From positions 3,712,001 through 3,776,000 of the forward strand of contig NZ_CP020555.1 in assembly GCF_002080455.1 (NCBI RefSeq): a DNA stretch of 64,000 bases, read 5' to 3'. The DNA is from Streptomyces sp. Sge12 (GTDB lineage: Bacteria > Actinomycetota > Actinomycetes > Streptomycetales > Streptomycetaceae). The notes under the pieces were generated by a model that was given only the letters and a program-made list of their open reading frames with translations, made no database searches and was not told the DNA's origin. Made by a program: the position numbers and the translations under genes. Each line of letters opens with the position of its first letter. Positions within the stretch are counted from its first letter, which is position 1. Of this stretch, positions 24,103 to 33,185 are shown one piece after another.

Positions 24103-25280
24103 CCCCGCGGCAGCGGTCGGCGCCGGCCGCCCATGTGGGCGCGGTCGGCGGCCGCCGTGCCGTCCTCCCAGCCCGCGTGGTCGGTCGCGCCGCGCAGCCG
24201 GGTCGTCGTGGTCCGCGGGAACATCTCGTCCGCGCGCGAAGTGACCGCCACGTCCCGGGCCACCAGGGCCGGCAGGTTGTCGGGGGCCTCCGTCGCCGTG
24301 TGCTCGGCGGTCTCGGCCAGCCGGTGGCCGAGCCGGCTCGCGTAGGCGAGCAGGAAGGACTGCCTGAAGGTCTTCGTCCGCCTGCGCCCGCCGGAGCGCT
24401 GCGCAGCCTCCGCGCGGGTCATCGCCGCCGTGCCCTGCACGAGCAGCGAGGTGTAAAGCAGCTCCACCGCCTCCAGGTCGCTCTCGAAACCGACCACCGT
24501 GGAGAACTCGAAGCCGCTGTTCCACACCGCCCGGCAGCGGTTGGCGGTGGCCACCGCGTCGAGCAGCACCGCCTTCGCCTCCTCGTACGGCGGCTCGACG
24601 CCGATCCGGCAGGCCCCCGGGACCTGCTTCGGGCCGCCGCCGCGGGCGGCCAGCAGCGCCTCGTCCACGGTGTGCCGGGCCATCAGCTCCTGGGCCTTGG
24701 CGCTGAGTGCCTCCGCCTCCTCCGGGAAGGTGGTCGCCTCGGCCTTGGCGAGCAGCGCCCGGATCCGGCCCAGCATGCGCGGCTCGATGTGGGCGTGCTC
24801 GGCGAGGGCGTCGGCCGGGTCACCGGGCAGCGGACCCACCGGCTCGATCGAGGGCAGCCGTATCAGCAGCCGCAGCACCTCCAGGAAGGCGGTGGCCAGC
24901 GTGAACCGGTCGGCCCGTTCCCGCTGCGCGAGCCGGTCGGCGTACTCCTCGTCGCCCGCCCACCACACCTCGCCCGCACCCCAGCGCGCCGGGAGCCGCG
25001 CGTAGCGGCGCGCCTCGGCGGCGATGAGGTCCCCGGTGATGCGCAGGTGCCGCTCGTCGAGGTCCCGCCGGACCAGCCGCAGTACGTCCGCCGGCTGCCA
25101 GCCCCGCTCCCAGCCCTGGCGCACGTACGCCTCCCCGCGCGCGAGCAGCTCCCGCCCGACCGCGGCCCAGCCGCCCTGATCGGCGACGAGCAACGAGGCC
25201 CCGGTGTCCAGCCCGGCGTCGTCCTGGGCGTAGAGGGCTGCGGCGAAGGCTCGATCGACGATCTCGGCAAGGTCTCTCAC
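24099..25280 (-). CDS. DUF2786 domain protein
   Basis: 393 residues from a GTG at 25280 (VRDLAEIVDRAFAAAL), with GGGAG 11 bases upstream. The reading frame stays open far beyond this into the tandem repeat array, but that extension is repeat-encoded and not credible. The DUF2786 segment is IRALLAKAEATTFPEEAEALSAKAQELMARHTVDEALL (about residues 190-227), a short helical domain of unknown role. The C-terminal half (FRQSFLLAYASRLGHRLAE) resembles DUF7168. No catalytic motif is recognised. The C-terminus is basic. Confidence 0.82.
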   Translation of the reverse strand: MRDLAEIVDRAFAAALYAQDDAGLDTGASLLVADQGGWAAVGRELLARGEAYVRQGWERGWQPADVLRLVRRDLDERHLRITGDLIAAEARRYARLPARWGAGEVWWAGDEEYADRLAQRERADRFTLATAFLEVLRLLIRLPSIEPVGPLPGDPADALAEHAHIEPRMLGRIRALLAKAEATTFPEEAEALSAKAQELMARHTVDEALLAARGGGPKQVPGACRIGVEPPYEEAKAVLLDAVATANRCRAVWNSGFEFSTVVGFESDLEAVELLYTSLLVQGTAAMTRAEAAQRSGGRRRTKTFRQSFLLAYASRLGHRLAETAEHTATEAPDNLPALVARDVAVTSRADEMFPRTTTTRLRGATDHAGWEDGTAAADRAHMGGRRRPLPRG

Positions 25281-25307
25281 ACCCCCAGTCTCCCAGCCCA
25301 CCCGATC

Positions 25308-25607
25308 CAGCCCCGCCGGCGTTTGAGGCGCGGGGCCCGGGGCGGAGCCCCGCTGTCCCAGCCCCGCCGGCATTTGAGGCGCGGGCCCGGGGCGGAGCTC
25401 CGCTGTCCCAGCCCCGCCGGCATTTGAGGCACGGGGCCCGGGGCGGAGCCCCGCTGTCCCAGCCCCACCGGCGCCTGAGGCACGGGGCCCGGGGCGGAGC
25501 CCCGCTGTCCCAGCCCCGCCGGCATTTGAGGCACGGGGCCCGGGGCGGAGCCCCGCTGTCCCAGCCCCGCCGGCGTTTGAGGCGCGGGGCCCGGGGCGGA
25601 GCCCCGC
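25308..25607. repeat. Six tandem copies of a 50-51 bp unit
   Basis: Units start at 25308, 25359, 25409, 25460, 25511 and 25562. Each begins CAGCCCCGCCGGC and continues with TTTGAGGC, CGGGGCCCGGGGCGGAG and CCCCGCTGTCC. Substitutions are few, mainly GTTT/CATT/CGCC near position 15. Because 51 is divisible by three, long spurious reading frames run through it. The array fills most of the 411-bp gap between two divergent genes. Each unit can fold (CCCCGGG with CCCCGG). Single copies of such units are common after genes in Streptomyces; a six-copy tandem is less so. Confidence 0.9.
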
Positions 25608-25691
25608 AACGGCGCCGCACCCGGCACGCCCCCGCACCACGGCCCGGCACGCCGACCCCCCCTGTCAGACCCCGGTGGGACACTCGCACCC

Positions 25692-27407
25692 ATGAGCGAC
25701 CGCACCCCCCGCTGGGCCCTCGCCGAGGACGGCGACGGGTGGTGGCACGCCGCGCCCGTACCCCCCGCGGACGGAGTCCGGCTCCGCGTCCGCGACCCCG
25801 CCGAGGCGATCCGCGCCGCCCCGCCCGGCACCCGCTGGGTCTGGCGGTCCACCGCCGCCGTATATCCCCGCCTGCTCGCCGCAGGCACCCGCGTCGAGCG
25901 GTGCCACGACATCGAGGGCGCCGAGCTGCTGCTCCTCGGCCACGAGGGCCGCTCGGGCGAACCCCGCTCCGCGGCCGCGGCCTGGGCCCGGCTCACCCAC
26001 ACCCCCGTGCCGCCCGATCCGCGCCCGCGCGCCGCCGAGCCCCGCGCCCAGGACTCCCTCTTCGACCCGCAGCCCACCCCCGTCCCCCTGGACGCCCTGC
26101 TCGCCATCCACGCCGACCAGGCGAAGCGGCTCGATGCCACCGACCGCCCCGACCGGATGCGGCTGCTCATCGCCGCCGAGTCGGCGGCCTTCCTCGTCGC
26201 CGCCGAGATGAACCGCGCCGGTCTGCCCTGGCGGGCCGATGTGCACCGCGCCCTGCTGACCGAGCTGCTCGGCGAGCGGTACGCGGGCGGCGGGGAGCCC
26301 CGGCGTCTCGCCGAGCTGGCCGACCGGGTGTCCGCCGCCTTCGGCAGACGCGTGCGCCCCGATCTGCCCGCCGACGTCATCAAGGCCTTCGCCGGGGCCG
26401 GGATCAAGCTCAGGTCCACCCGCCGCTGGGAGATCCAGGAGCTGGACCATCCCGCCGTCGAGCCGTTGATCGAGTACAAGAAGCTGTACCGGATCTACAC
26501 CGCCCACGGCTGGTCCTGGCTCGCGGACTGGGTCCGCGACGGCCGCTTCCGCCCGGAGTTCATCCCCGGCGGCACCCTGACCGGCCGCTGGGTCACGAAC
26601 GGCGGCGGGGCCCTGCAGATCCCCAAGGTGATCCGCCGGGCGGTGGTCGCCGACCCGGGCTGGCGGCTCGTCGTCGCCGACGCCGACCAGATGGAACCGC
26701 GCGTACTCGCCGCCATCTCCCGCGACCCGGCCTTCATGGAGGTCGCCGGGGAGACCACCGACCTCTACACCGCCGTCTCCCGCCAGGGCTTCTCCGGCGA
26801 CCGGGACAAGGCCAAGATCGCCGTGCTCGGTGCCGTCTACGGGCAGACCTCCGGGGACGGCCTGAAGAACCTGGCCGCGCTCCGCCGCCGCTTCCCCCTG
26901 GCCGTCGCGTACGTGGACGACGCCGCGAAGGCCGGCGAGGAGGGCCGGCTCGTACGGACCTGGCTGGGCCGTACCTGCCCGCCACCCGCCGGCTCCGGCG
27001 AGCGCGACGAGACCGGCGACGGCGGGGTCGATCCGGGCGAGGGGTACGGCGAGGGCGAGGCCGGGGCCCCGCAGGACCGGGAGGACGGCTGGACCCCGAG
27101 CTACGCCTCCACCAACACCCGGGCCCGCGGCCGGTTCACCCGTAACTTCGTGGTCCAGGGCAGCGCCGCCGACTGGGCCCTGCTGCTGCTCGCGGCCCTG
27201 CGCCAGGCGACCGCCGGCATGCGGGCCGAGCTGGTGTTCTTCCAGCACGACGAGGTGATCGTGCACTGTCCGGCCGAGGAGGCCGAGGCCGTGGTGGAGG
27301 CGATCCGCGCCGCCGGCGACCGGGCCGGCCGGATCGCCTTCGGCGACACCCCGGTCCGGTTCCCGTTCACGACGGCGGTCGTGGAGTGCTACGCGGACGC
27401 CAAATGA
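25692..27407 (+). CDS. Family A DNA polymerase (bifunctional 3'-5' exonuclease/polymerase type)
   Basis: 571 residues, similar to the polymerase part of Pol I but without a 5' nuclease. The N-terminal 150 residues are a degenerate exonuclease-like region. Polymerase motif A is VVADADQMEPRVLA. Motif B (O-helix) is RDKAKIAVLGAVYG, with Leu where Pol I has Phe. Motif C is FFQHDEVIVHC. Between motifs B and C lies a 40-residue acidic Gly/Pro insert (about 435-475). It is probably an accessory repair polymerase, since Streptomyces also carry full PolA. The ATG is at 25692, just after the tandem repeats. Confidence 0.88.
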   Translation: MSDRTPRWALAEDGDGWWHAAPVPPADGVRLRVRDPAEAIRAAPPGTRWVWRSTAAVYPRLLAAGTRVERCHDIEGAELLLLGHEGRSGEPRSAAAAWARLTHTPVPPDPRPRAAEPRAQDSLFDPQPTPVPLDALLAIHADQAKRLDATDRPDRMRLLIAAESAAFLVAAEMNRAGLPWRADVHRALLTELLGERYAGGGEPRRLAELADRVSAAFGRRVRPDLPADVIKAFAGAGIKLRSTRRWEIQELDHPAVEPLIEYKKLYRIYTAHGWSWLADWVRDGRFRPEFIPGGTLTGRWVTNGGGALQIPKVIRRAVVADPGWRLVVADADQMEPRVLAAISRDPAFMEVAGETTDLYTAVSRQGFSGDRDKAKIAVLGAVYGQTSGDGLKNLAALRRRFPLAVAYVDDAAKAGEEGRLVRTWLGRTCPPPAGSGERDETGDGGVDPGEGYGEGEAGAPQDREDGWTPSYASTNTRARGRFTRNFVVQGSAADWALLLLAALRQATAGMRAELVFFQHDEVIVHCPAEEAEAVVEAIRAAGDRAGRIAFGDTPVRFPFTTAVVECYADAK

Positions 27408-27447
27408 ACCACGCCGGACGCCCCGGTCACGGAGGCGTGCAGACGGC

Positions 27448-28701
27448 CTAGTTGTGGGTGCGGTTCCATCCCGGGGCGAGCGCGATCTCGTGCAGCTGGC
27501 CCAGCGTCAGCGCGGGTGAGTCGCGGGTGGGCGTACCGTTCGGATCGGCTCCGTTGAAGGAGGAGACCAGCACGCGCAGACCGTCCTCGCGCAGGGTGTC
27601 CACGCTCCACTGCATGACGTCCTTGCCCTTCGTGGCGCGCCCCACCATGGCCTTCACCTTCGTCCCGTCGGGCCGCACGGTGGCATCGGCCGCCGTGAAG
27701 CCCGCGTCGCCCTCGCCGCCCTGTTGGATGGTGATCCGGACCAGGGACCTGCCGCTGCCGTCGTCGAGGACGACGTAGCCGGAGCCGCCCTGGCCGCCCC
27801 TGGCGACGATGGGGGACTTGACCCCGAGCCCGGTGATCAGGTGTTCCAGGGCCGCCCCGGCGTTGCGGTCCCGCAGCGCGGTCGGCGACTGCTCCTGGGG
27901 GGCCTCCGGCTCGACCGTCGGCAGGTCGTTCAGTGCCGGGTGCCAGAGCGTCGAGATGACCAGGGTCTTCAGTTCCTCCGTGGCCAGCGGCGGATCCGTC
28001 CGCGAGACGGGGGCGTCCTTCTCCGCCGCGGCGTTCCACTCGGAGGCGCCGACCATGAACCCCTGCGGGGTGACGAGCGTGGCCGACCAGACCTTGGTGT
28101 CCACCCGGCGGTCGGGGTACTCGTACCCCTTGTGGAGCATCAGCCTTGACCCGTCCGCCAGTTGCTCGGTGCGACAGTCGTCGTAGCCCTGCACGCTCTT
28201 GTCCCCGCACTCCGTCTGGTCCCGGGCCAGGTTGCCGTTCGGGTCCACCCGCTGGAGGCGGACGGAGACGGCGGACCTGCCCTTCCCGTCGTCGTACACG
28301 CCGGACACCCAGGGGCCCAGCTCGTCGCTGGTGCCGCGCGCCTCGGCCCCGGTGAGTTCTCCGCCGGGCAGGAGCGACTTCAGGTTCGCGATCAGCTGCT
28401 CGGCGGTCACCGCGCCCGTACTGGTACGGGGCTGCTCCCCGTTCCGGCCCGGCCCGGTCGGCGGGGCCGCGACGTCGGCCCTGTGTGCGGCGTCCGTGCC
28501 GTCGAACAGGCCTCCGGTGTAGGCGCCGGCCGTGGCGATCACGGCCAGGGCCAGCGCGGAGCCACCGGCCACGGCGGCCCGGCGGCGCGCCACCATCCGT
28601 CGGCCGCGCTGCTCGCCCGCGTCCACGAGGGCGTGCCGGTCGGTCGTGAATCCCTCCCCCGTACGCCTCAGGGCTGCGCCGAGTTCGTCTTCAAAAGGCA
28701 T
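27448..28701 (-). CDS. Membrane-anchored protein, candidate partner of adjacent sigma factor
   Basis: 417 residues. The N-terminus (MPFEDELGAALRRTGEGF) is followed by a basic stretch RGRRMVARRR and one membrane helix (about 43-60, AVAGGSALALAVIATAG), then a large outside domain without recognised motifs. The gene follows a SigE-type sigma factor by 105 bases in the same direction. This arrangement is common for sigma/membrane partner pairs, and the first 30 residues resemble the start of proteins encoded with SigE-family factors. No zinc-binding anti-sigma motif is present. Function is inferred from context. Confidence 0.75.
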   Translation of the reverse strand: MPFEDELGAALRRTGEGFTTDRHALVDAGEQRGRRMVARRRAAVAGGSALALAVIATAGAYTGGLFDGTDAAHRADVAAPPTGPGRNGEQPRTSTGAVTAEQLIANLKSLLPGGELTGAEARGTSDELGPWVSGVYDDGKGRSAVSVRLQRVDPNGNLARDQTECGDKSVQGYDDCRTEQLADGSRLMLHKGYEYPDRRVDTKVWSATLVTPQGFMVGASEWNAAAEKDAPVSRTDPPLATEELKTLVISTLWHPALNDLPTVEPEAPQEQSPTALRDRNAGAALEHLITGLGVKSPIVARGGQGGSGYVVLDDGSGRSLVRITIQQGGEGDAGFTAADATVRPDGTKVKAMVGRATKGKDVMQWSVDTLREDGLRVLVSSFNGADPNGTPTRDSPALTLGQLHEIALAPGWNRTHN

Positions 28702-28805
28702 CTGGAATCAAACCTTCCGCTTGCAGGGTGGGGTGGGCCGAGGGAGTGACCGGGGGGGGACCGAAGTGACCAGCGGGAACCGGAGTCGAGCGGGTCGCTC
28801 CGGTC

Positions 28806-29321
28806 TCAGAGGTCCGCGAAGGCGGAGAGGCTGCCGCCCAGTTGCTCGCGCAGCCGGGCGAGCGCCCGCGAGGTCCGCGTACGGACCGCCGCCGAGCTGG
28901 TGTTCATCGCGTCGGCGGTCTCTTCGACACTGCGGTCCTCCCAGTAGCGGAGCACCAGTACCGCCCGGTCCTTGGGCGCCAGCCGCCCCAGCGCCTCCAG
29001 TAGCGTCAGCCGCAGCGCCGGATCCTCGCCACCGGGCGCGGGCGCACCCGGGTCGGGCACCGTCCCGACCGGCCGCTCCCCCGCCGAGCGGCGGCGCTGG
29101 TGCGTGAGGAAGGCCCGCACCAGCACCGTCTGCGCGTACGCCGCCGGATTGTCGATACGGGAGATCCGCCCCCAGCGCAGGTACATCCGCCCCAGGGTCT
29201 CCTGCACCAGGTCCTCCGCGAGGTGGGTGTCCCCGCTCGCCAACAGGCACGCCGACCGGTACAGGTGCCCCGACCGGCCCGCCGCGAACTCACGGAACCC
29301 GCTCCCGCGACCGTGCCGCAT
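28806..29321 (-). CDS. SigE-family RNA polymerase sigma factor
   Basis: 171 residues of the ECF-like SigE (SACE) group. Region 2 is REFAAGRSGHLYRSACLLASGD with DLVQETLGRMYLRW. Region 4 is LAPKDRAVLVLRYWEDRSVEETADAM and the recognition helix SSAAVRTRTSRALARLRE. The ATG at 29321 has a strong GAGGGGGAG site. It probably directs RNA polymerase to a small stress or developmental regulon and is likely held by the membrane protein encoded downstream. Not to be confused with the cell-envelope factor named sigE in S. coelicolor. Confidence 0.92.
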   Translation of the reverse strand: MRHGRGSGFREFAAGRSGHLYRSACLLASGDTHLAEDLVQETLGRMYLRWGRISRIDNPAAYAQTVLVRAFLTHQRRRSAGERPVGTVPDPGAPAPGGEDPALRLTLLEALGRLAPKDRAVLVLRYWEDRSVEETADAMNTSSAAVRTRTSRALARLREQLGGSLSAFADL

Positions 29322-29428
29322 CCACTCCCCCTCGCGTCCGTCTCACCCCACTGACGCGCCGGCAGTGCGGAAATGTTTCATCACCCTGCCGAGCATCTTC
29401 CGGGAGCGTTCCCGCGGAGCCCTGCCGG

Positions 29429-29992
29429 TCAGCCCAGGTCGTGGAAGTACACGTGGAACTCCTCGCGGACGAAGCCCTCCGCCTCGTACAGCCCCTGGGC
29501 GACGGTGTTGTCGTACGCGGTCTCCAACTGCACCCCGGACACCCCGGCCTCGCGGGCCCGGCGCAGCACCTCGAGCAGCAGCGCGCGGCCCGCCCCGGTG
29601 CGGCGGCCCGCCGGGGCCACGTACAGGTCGTTGAGGACCCAGGCGGTGCGCAGGGAGAGCGAGGAGAACCCGCGGTAGACCTGGGCGAAGCCGACCGTGC
29701 CCGCCCCCGGGACGTCGGCGAGCAGGACCAGGGACTCGTCCTTGGCGATCCGTTCCGCCAGGAAGGCCCGCGGGGCGTCCGGGTCCTCGATGTCCACCTC
29801 GTAGAAGTCGAGGTAGCCGCGGAACAGCACGGCCGCCGCATCGACGTCCGCCTCGCCGGCCGCGCGGACCGAGACCGCGGGGGCGGAGGAGGGGGCGGAG
29901 GCGGAGGCGGGGCCGGAGGCGGGCGCCGGTGTCGAGTCCTCCGCCGGGGACGGGACGTCCTGCTGTGCCGCCGCCTGTGCCTGATCGTTCAT
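29429..29992 (-). CDS. GNAT family N-acetyltransferase
   Basis: 187 residues: a variable Ala/Pro/Ser-rich leader (1-40) and a single GNAT domain with the acetyl-CoA loop VAPAGRRTGAGRALLLEVLRR, followed by TAYDNTVAQGLYEAEGF. The acceptor is unknown. The ATG at 29992 has GAGGGAG 6 bases away; a longer frame to 30034 has no ribosome site. It lies upstream of the sigma-factor gene in the same direction with a 107-base gap. Confidence 0.9.
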   Translation of the reverse strand: MNDQAQAAAQQDVPSPAEDSTPAPASGPASASAPSSAPAVSVRAAGEADVDAAAVLFRGYLDFYEVDIEDPDAPRAFLAERIAKDESLVLLADVPGAGTVGFAQVYRGFSSLSLRTAWVLNDLYVAPAGRRTGAGRALLLEVLRRAREAGVSGVQLETAYDNTVAQGLYEAEGFVREEFHVYFHDLG

Positions 29993-30124
29993 GTGCGTCT
30001 CCCTCAGGGGTGTTTCGCGCGCGCCGCGGATCATTGTGCGGGGTGGGCGGCGAGCCGCCCGGCCCTCGACGCCCTACGCTACGGCCGGAGTCGGCCGCCG
30101 CGAAGGACCGGCCGCGCACACGAC

Positions 30125-30163
30125 GGCGCCGGGCCCGGGACCGAAGTCCCTGAGCCCGGCGCC
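30125..30163 (-). terminator. Terminator after serine hydrolase gene
   Basis: GGCGCCGGGC and GGGAC pair with GTCCC and GCCCGGCGCC around the loop CGAA, with a small internal loop. It lies just past the stop of the gene ending at 30190. Confidence 0.8.
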
Positions 30164-30189
30164 CACATGGGGTCCGTGGCCGTCCCGGG

Positions 30190-31449
30190 TCACGACGGGG
30201 GCTGGGCGGGGAGCGTGTAGACCCGCTCGGGCGTCACGATCTTCGTGATCGCCTCCCCGAAGAGGGTGCTGGGCTCCTGGCCCTCGTACCCGATGTCGGT
30301 GTTGAGCAGCACGACCAGCGTGGCCCGGGCCTGCGGCAGGTAGAGGACGAGCGAGCCGTAGCCCGGCAGTGAGCCGTTGTGCCCGATCCAGCCCTGGACG
30401 TTGAAGATGCCGAGGCCGTAGCCCGCGCCCGGGATCGCGTCGACCACGTCCAGCCGCTGGGCCTGGGTGGCGGGGGTCAGCAGGGTCCCGGTGGCCAGGG
30501 TCTTCGCCCAGCTGCGCAGGTCGGGAAGGTCGGAGATCATCGCGCCGGCCGCCCAGCCCCAGGAGGGGTTCCAGTCGGTAGAGTTCTCGATCTTCCCGGA
30601 GGCCGTCTGGTTCGTGTAGCCCTGGGCGTGCGGCTCGGGGAACTCCGGGCCCGTGGGGAAGACGGTGTGCTTCAGCCCGGCCGGTGCGACCACCTCCCGC
30701 TCGATGAACCGGCCGAGGGGCACACCGCTGACCTTCTCCACCACCAGCCCGAGGAGGATCAGGTTGGTGTTGCAGTAGTAGAACTTCGCGTTCGGCTCGA
30801 AGAGCACCGGGTGCTTGAAGGAGTAGTCGAGCAGCTCCTGCGGGGTGAAGGGCCGCTCGGGGTTGCTGGTCAGCGCCTTGTAGAAGTCCTCGTCCGCCGA
30901 GTAGTTGAAGAGCCCGCTGCGCATGCCGGCCAGCTCGCGCAGGGTGATCCGGTCGCCGTTCGGCACCCCGTCGACGTACTTGCCGATCGGGTCGTCGAGC
31001 CCGACCTTGCCGTCGTCGACCAGTTCCAGGAGGGCGGTGACGGTGAAGGTCTTCGTCACGCTGCCGATCCGCATGTTCAGGTTCGGGGTCATCGGAGCGC
31101 CCGTGGCCTTGTCCGCGACGCCGAAGGACCGTATGTACTCGCCCTTGCCGGGCGCCGACACGGCCACGATCACGCCGGGGATCTTCGCCTCGGCCAGGAC
31201 CTTGCGGATGGCGTCGTCCAACTGCCGGGTCACGGCGGGGGTGAGCTGCGCGAACCCGTCGGAGGCGGGGGTCGGCGTCGGCGTCGGCGTGGGGGTGGGG
31301 GCTGCGGCCGTCATGGTCGGCGCGTGCGCCGCCGCGTCCGGCCCGTACACCGCCGCGGCTCCAGCGGGCCCCACGGGCCCCACCAGGAGTCCGGCCACCA
31401 GACCGACCGCCGCCGCGCCCACGGCCGTACTGCGCCAGCGTGTCGTCAT
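30190..31449 (-). CDS. Secreted serine hydrolase (class C beta-lactamase / DD-carboxypeptidase family)
   Basis: 419 residues. A signal peptide (residues 1-32) is followed by a (Thr-Pro) linker and a beta-lactamase-fold domain. Catalytic motifs are SxxK in IGSVTKTF, YxN in YYCNTNLI and HxG in GHNGSLPG. This is the family of Streptomyces R61 DD-peptidase; peptidoglycan or a small ester/peptide may be the substrate. The ATG at 31449 (MTTRWRSTAVG) has GAGGAGG upstream. It is divergent from the gene at 31615, with an AT-rich patch (31565-31587) between them that probably holds promoters. Confidence 0.92.
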   Translation of the reverse strand: MTTRWRSTAVGAAAVGLVAGLLVGPVGPAGAAAVYGPDAAAHAPTMTAAAPTPTPTPTPTPASDGFAQLTPAVTRQLDDAIRKVLAEAKIPGVIVAVSAPGKGEYIRSFGVADKATGAPMTPNLNMRIGSVTKTFTVTALLELVDDGKVGLDDPIGKYVDGVPNGDRITLRELAGMRSGLFNYSADEDFYKALTSNPERPFTPQELLDYSFKHPVLFEPNAKFYYCNTNLILLGLVVEKVSGVPLGRFIEREVVAPAGLKHTVFPTGPEFPEPHAQGYTNQTASGKIENSTDWNPSWGWAAGAMISDLPDLRSWAKTLATGTLLTPATQAQRLDVVDAIPGAGYGLGIFNVQGWIGHNGSLPGYGSLVLYLPQARATLVVLLNTDIGYEGQEPSTLFGEAITKIVTPERVYTLPAQPPS

Positions 31450-31614
31450 GCCCGGCCTCCTCGCCCGCCAAGCCCACAACCTCCACTCCACGCTAGACCT
31501 GTGCATCCGGACGGGCGACCGGGAGCCGGGAGGGGGCGGCGGGCGGTGTGGGAGGCGCCGAAGAAGTCTAAAAATCTATTCTAGAAAGCCCCCCGAACCG
31601 GCCAGACTTCCCCC

Positions 31615-33174
31615 ATGACCGGTCCCACCCCCGGCACACGGCCGGAACCCGACGCGCAGGAGCCCGTCGGCTTCGGGCCGCCGCCCGCACCGTTCGGCCC
31701 CGATCAGGGCCCGCGTCCCCGTCCCCGTTCGCGATCCGCCGGCGCCGTCGCGGCCGCCGTCGCGGCTGTGGTCGCAGCCCTGCTCCTGATCGGCGGCGGC
31801 GCGTACGGGCTGACGGTCCGCACCGGTGTCGGCGTCCCCGGTCCGCCCGCGGCCGGACCCTCCGGTTCTCCCTCGGTCGACCAGGGCGACGGCAAGGGCC
31901 CCGGCGGGACCCCCGCGGCCTACGACCCCAACGCCGGCATCCGGCCGGGCGAGGCCCGGGTCTGGCTGCGCGACAACCAGGCCGAGGTGGCCGGGTCCGG
32001 GACCTCGCAGTACGGCCCGTGGCGGGTGGGCGCCACCGTGGTCGCCGCGATCTCCAACGGGCTCACCGCCTACGCGGTGGCCGACGGCCAGGAGAAGTGG
32101 AAGCTTCCGCTCCAGACGCCGTTGTGCGGGGTCCCCCCGGCCCCGTCCGCGACCGGCGTACTCGTCGTCGCGGTGAAGGAGACCGCCTCGGACACCTCGC
32201 GGTGCACCCACCTCCAGCAGATCGACCTCACCACGGGGAAGGCGGGCTGGAAGGTTCCGGTACCGCGCGAGAACGAGCACGACACCTCGGTGGAATTCGA
32301 GTTGGCGATCAGCGGTGACACCGTGGCCGTCGCCCGCCCCGCCGTCATGAGCGGCTTCTCGGTCACCGACGGCCGCAAGCTCTTCGGCACCTCGAAGACC
32401 AACGGCTGCTACCCGTCCGCCTTCGCCGGGGGCTCGCGGCTGATCGGAATCCGCCACTGCCCCGACCCGAACGACACCCGCGCGTCGGGACAGGCGATGG
32501 TCGAGGAGCTGGATCCGGCCACCGGCAGCGCGCGCTGGAGCCACAAGTACGACCCGGACTGGACGGTCGGCCGGGTGCTCTCGATGGACCCCCTGGTGAT
32601 CGCCGCGCACCACAAGGACAAGAAGACCTGGAACATCAAGGCCTTCGCCGCCGACGGCACGGTGCGCTCGCAGACCAACCCGGGCTTCGGGGTCAGCGGC
32701 CGGTGCAACGGGTTCGGCAACGCGAGCGGCTTCCAGGAGTGCTACGCCGCCGCGGCCGACGCCGACACGCTCTACCTCGGCGCGGGCAAACCCGGCATCA
32801 GCCTCGGCATCGACGACACCAACCAGGTCGTCGCCGTCGACCTGAACACGGGCAAGGAGCGGTGGCGCACCGCCGAGCAGCCCAAGGGGCGCACCATGTG
32901 GCCGCTCGCGGTGGAGGGCGGCCGCGTCGTCGTGTACGTCTCCCCGGGCAGCGGCGGCGGCGAGGCGGGGGCGGTCGTCTCCCTCGCCGCGGCCGACGGT
33001 GCGGCGCAGCCCGTTCTGCAGAGCCCGGCCGCGGCCGCCGGCGCCCAGGGCGTCTTCTACCCGCACGGCCTGCGCACCGCGTGGGCGGACGGTCGGCTGT
33101 TCCTGCTCAACGGCAGGGTCTACAGCCCGGAACCACGCAAAGCGAGCCGCGCGATCCTCTCGTTCGGCAAGTAG
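31615..33174 (+). CDS. Membrane-anchored beta-propeller (PQQ-like) protein
   Basis: 519 residues: a Pro-rich cytoplasmic N-terminus (1-40), one membrane helix (about 43-65, AVAAAVAAVVAALLLIGGG), and an extracellular PQQ-like propeller with repeated blade motifs such as VVAVDLNTGKERWR, IDLTTGKAGWKV and ELDPATGSARWSH. No enzyme motif is present, so it probably binds a ligand or scaffolds other proteins. Such proteins are common beside serine/threonine kinases in Streptomyces, but no kinase is adjacent. A TATTCT -10-like hexamer lies at 31577. The ATG has no evident Shine-Dalgarno. Confidence 0.85.
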   Translation: MTGPTPGTRPEPDAQEPVGFGPPPAPFGPDQGPRPRPRSRSAGAVAAAVAAVVAALLLIGGGAYGLTVRTGVGVPGPPAAGPSGSPSVDQGDGKGPGGTPAAYDPNAGIRPGEARVWLRDNQAEVAGSGTSQYGPWRVGATVVAAISNGLTAYAVADGQEKWKLPLQTPLCGVPPAPSATGVLVVAVKETASDTSRCTHLQQIDLTTGKAGWKVPVPRENEHDTSVEFELAISGDTVAVARPAVMSGFSVTDGRKLFGTSKTNGCYPSAFAGGSRLIGIRHCPDPNDTRASGQAMVEELDPATGSARWSHKYDPDWTVGRVLSMDPLVIAAHHKDKKTWNIKAFAADGTVRSQTNPGFGVSGRCNGFGNASGFQECYAAAADADTLYLGAGKPGISLGIDDTNQVVAVDLNTGKERWRTAEQPKGRTMWPLAVEGGRVVVYVSPGSGGGEAGAVVSLAAADGAAQPVLQSPAAAAGAQGVFYPHGLRTAWADGRLFLLNGRVYSPEPRKASRAILSFGK

Positions 33175-33185
33175 GAGGGCCACCC

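Noticed and set aside
25308..25607. Regular repeats suggesting a CRISPR array
   Set aside because: Units are directly adjoining with no variable spacers, GC-rich throughout, and no cas gene is near. It is a tandem array.
24099..25640. A 513-residue protein with repeated Arg/Gly/Pro segments at its N-terminus
   Set aside because: The first 120 residues are translation of the 51-bp tandem repeats, which stay open in several frames. The real DUF2786 gene starts at 25280.
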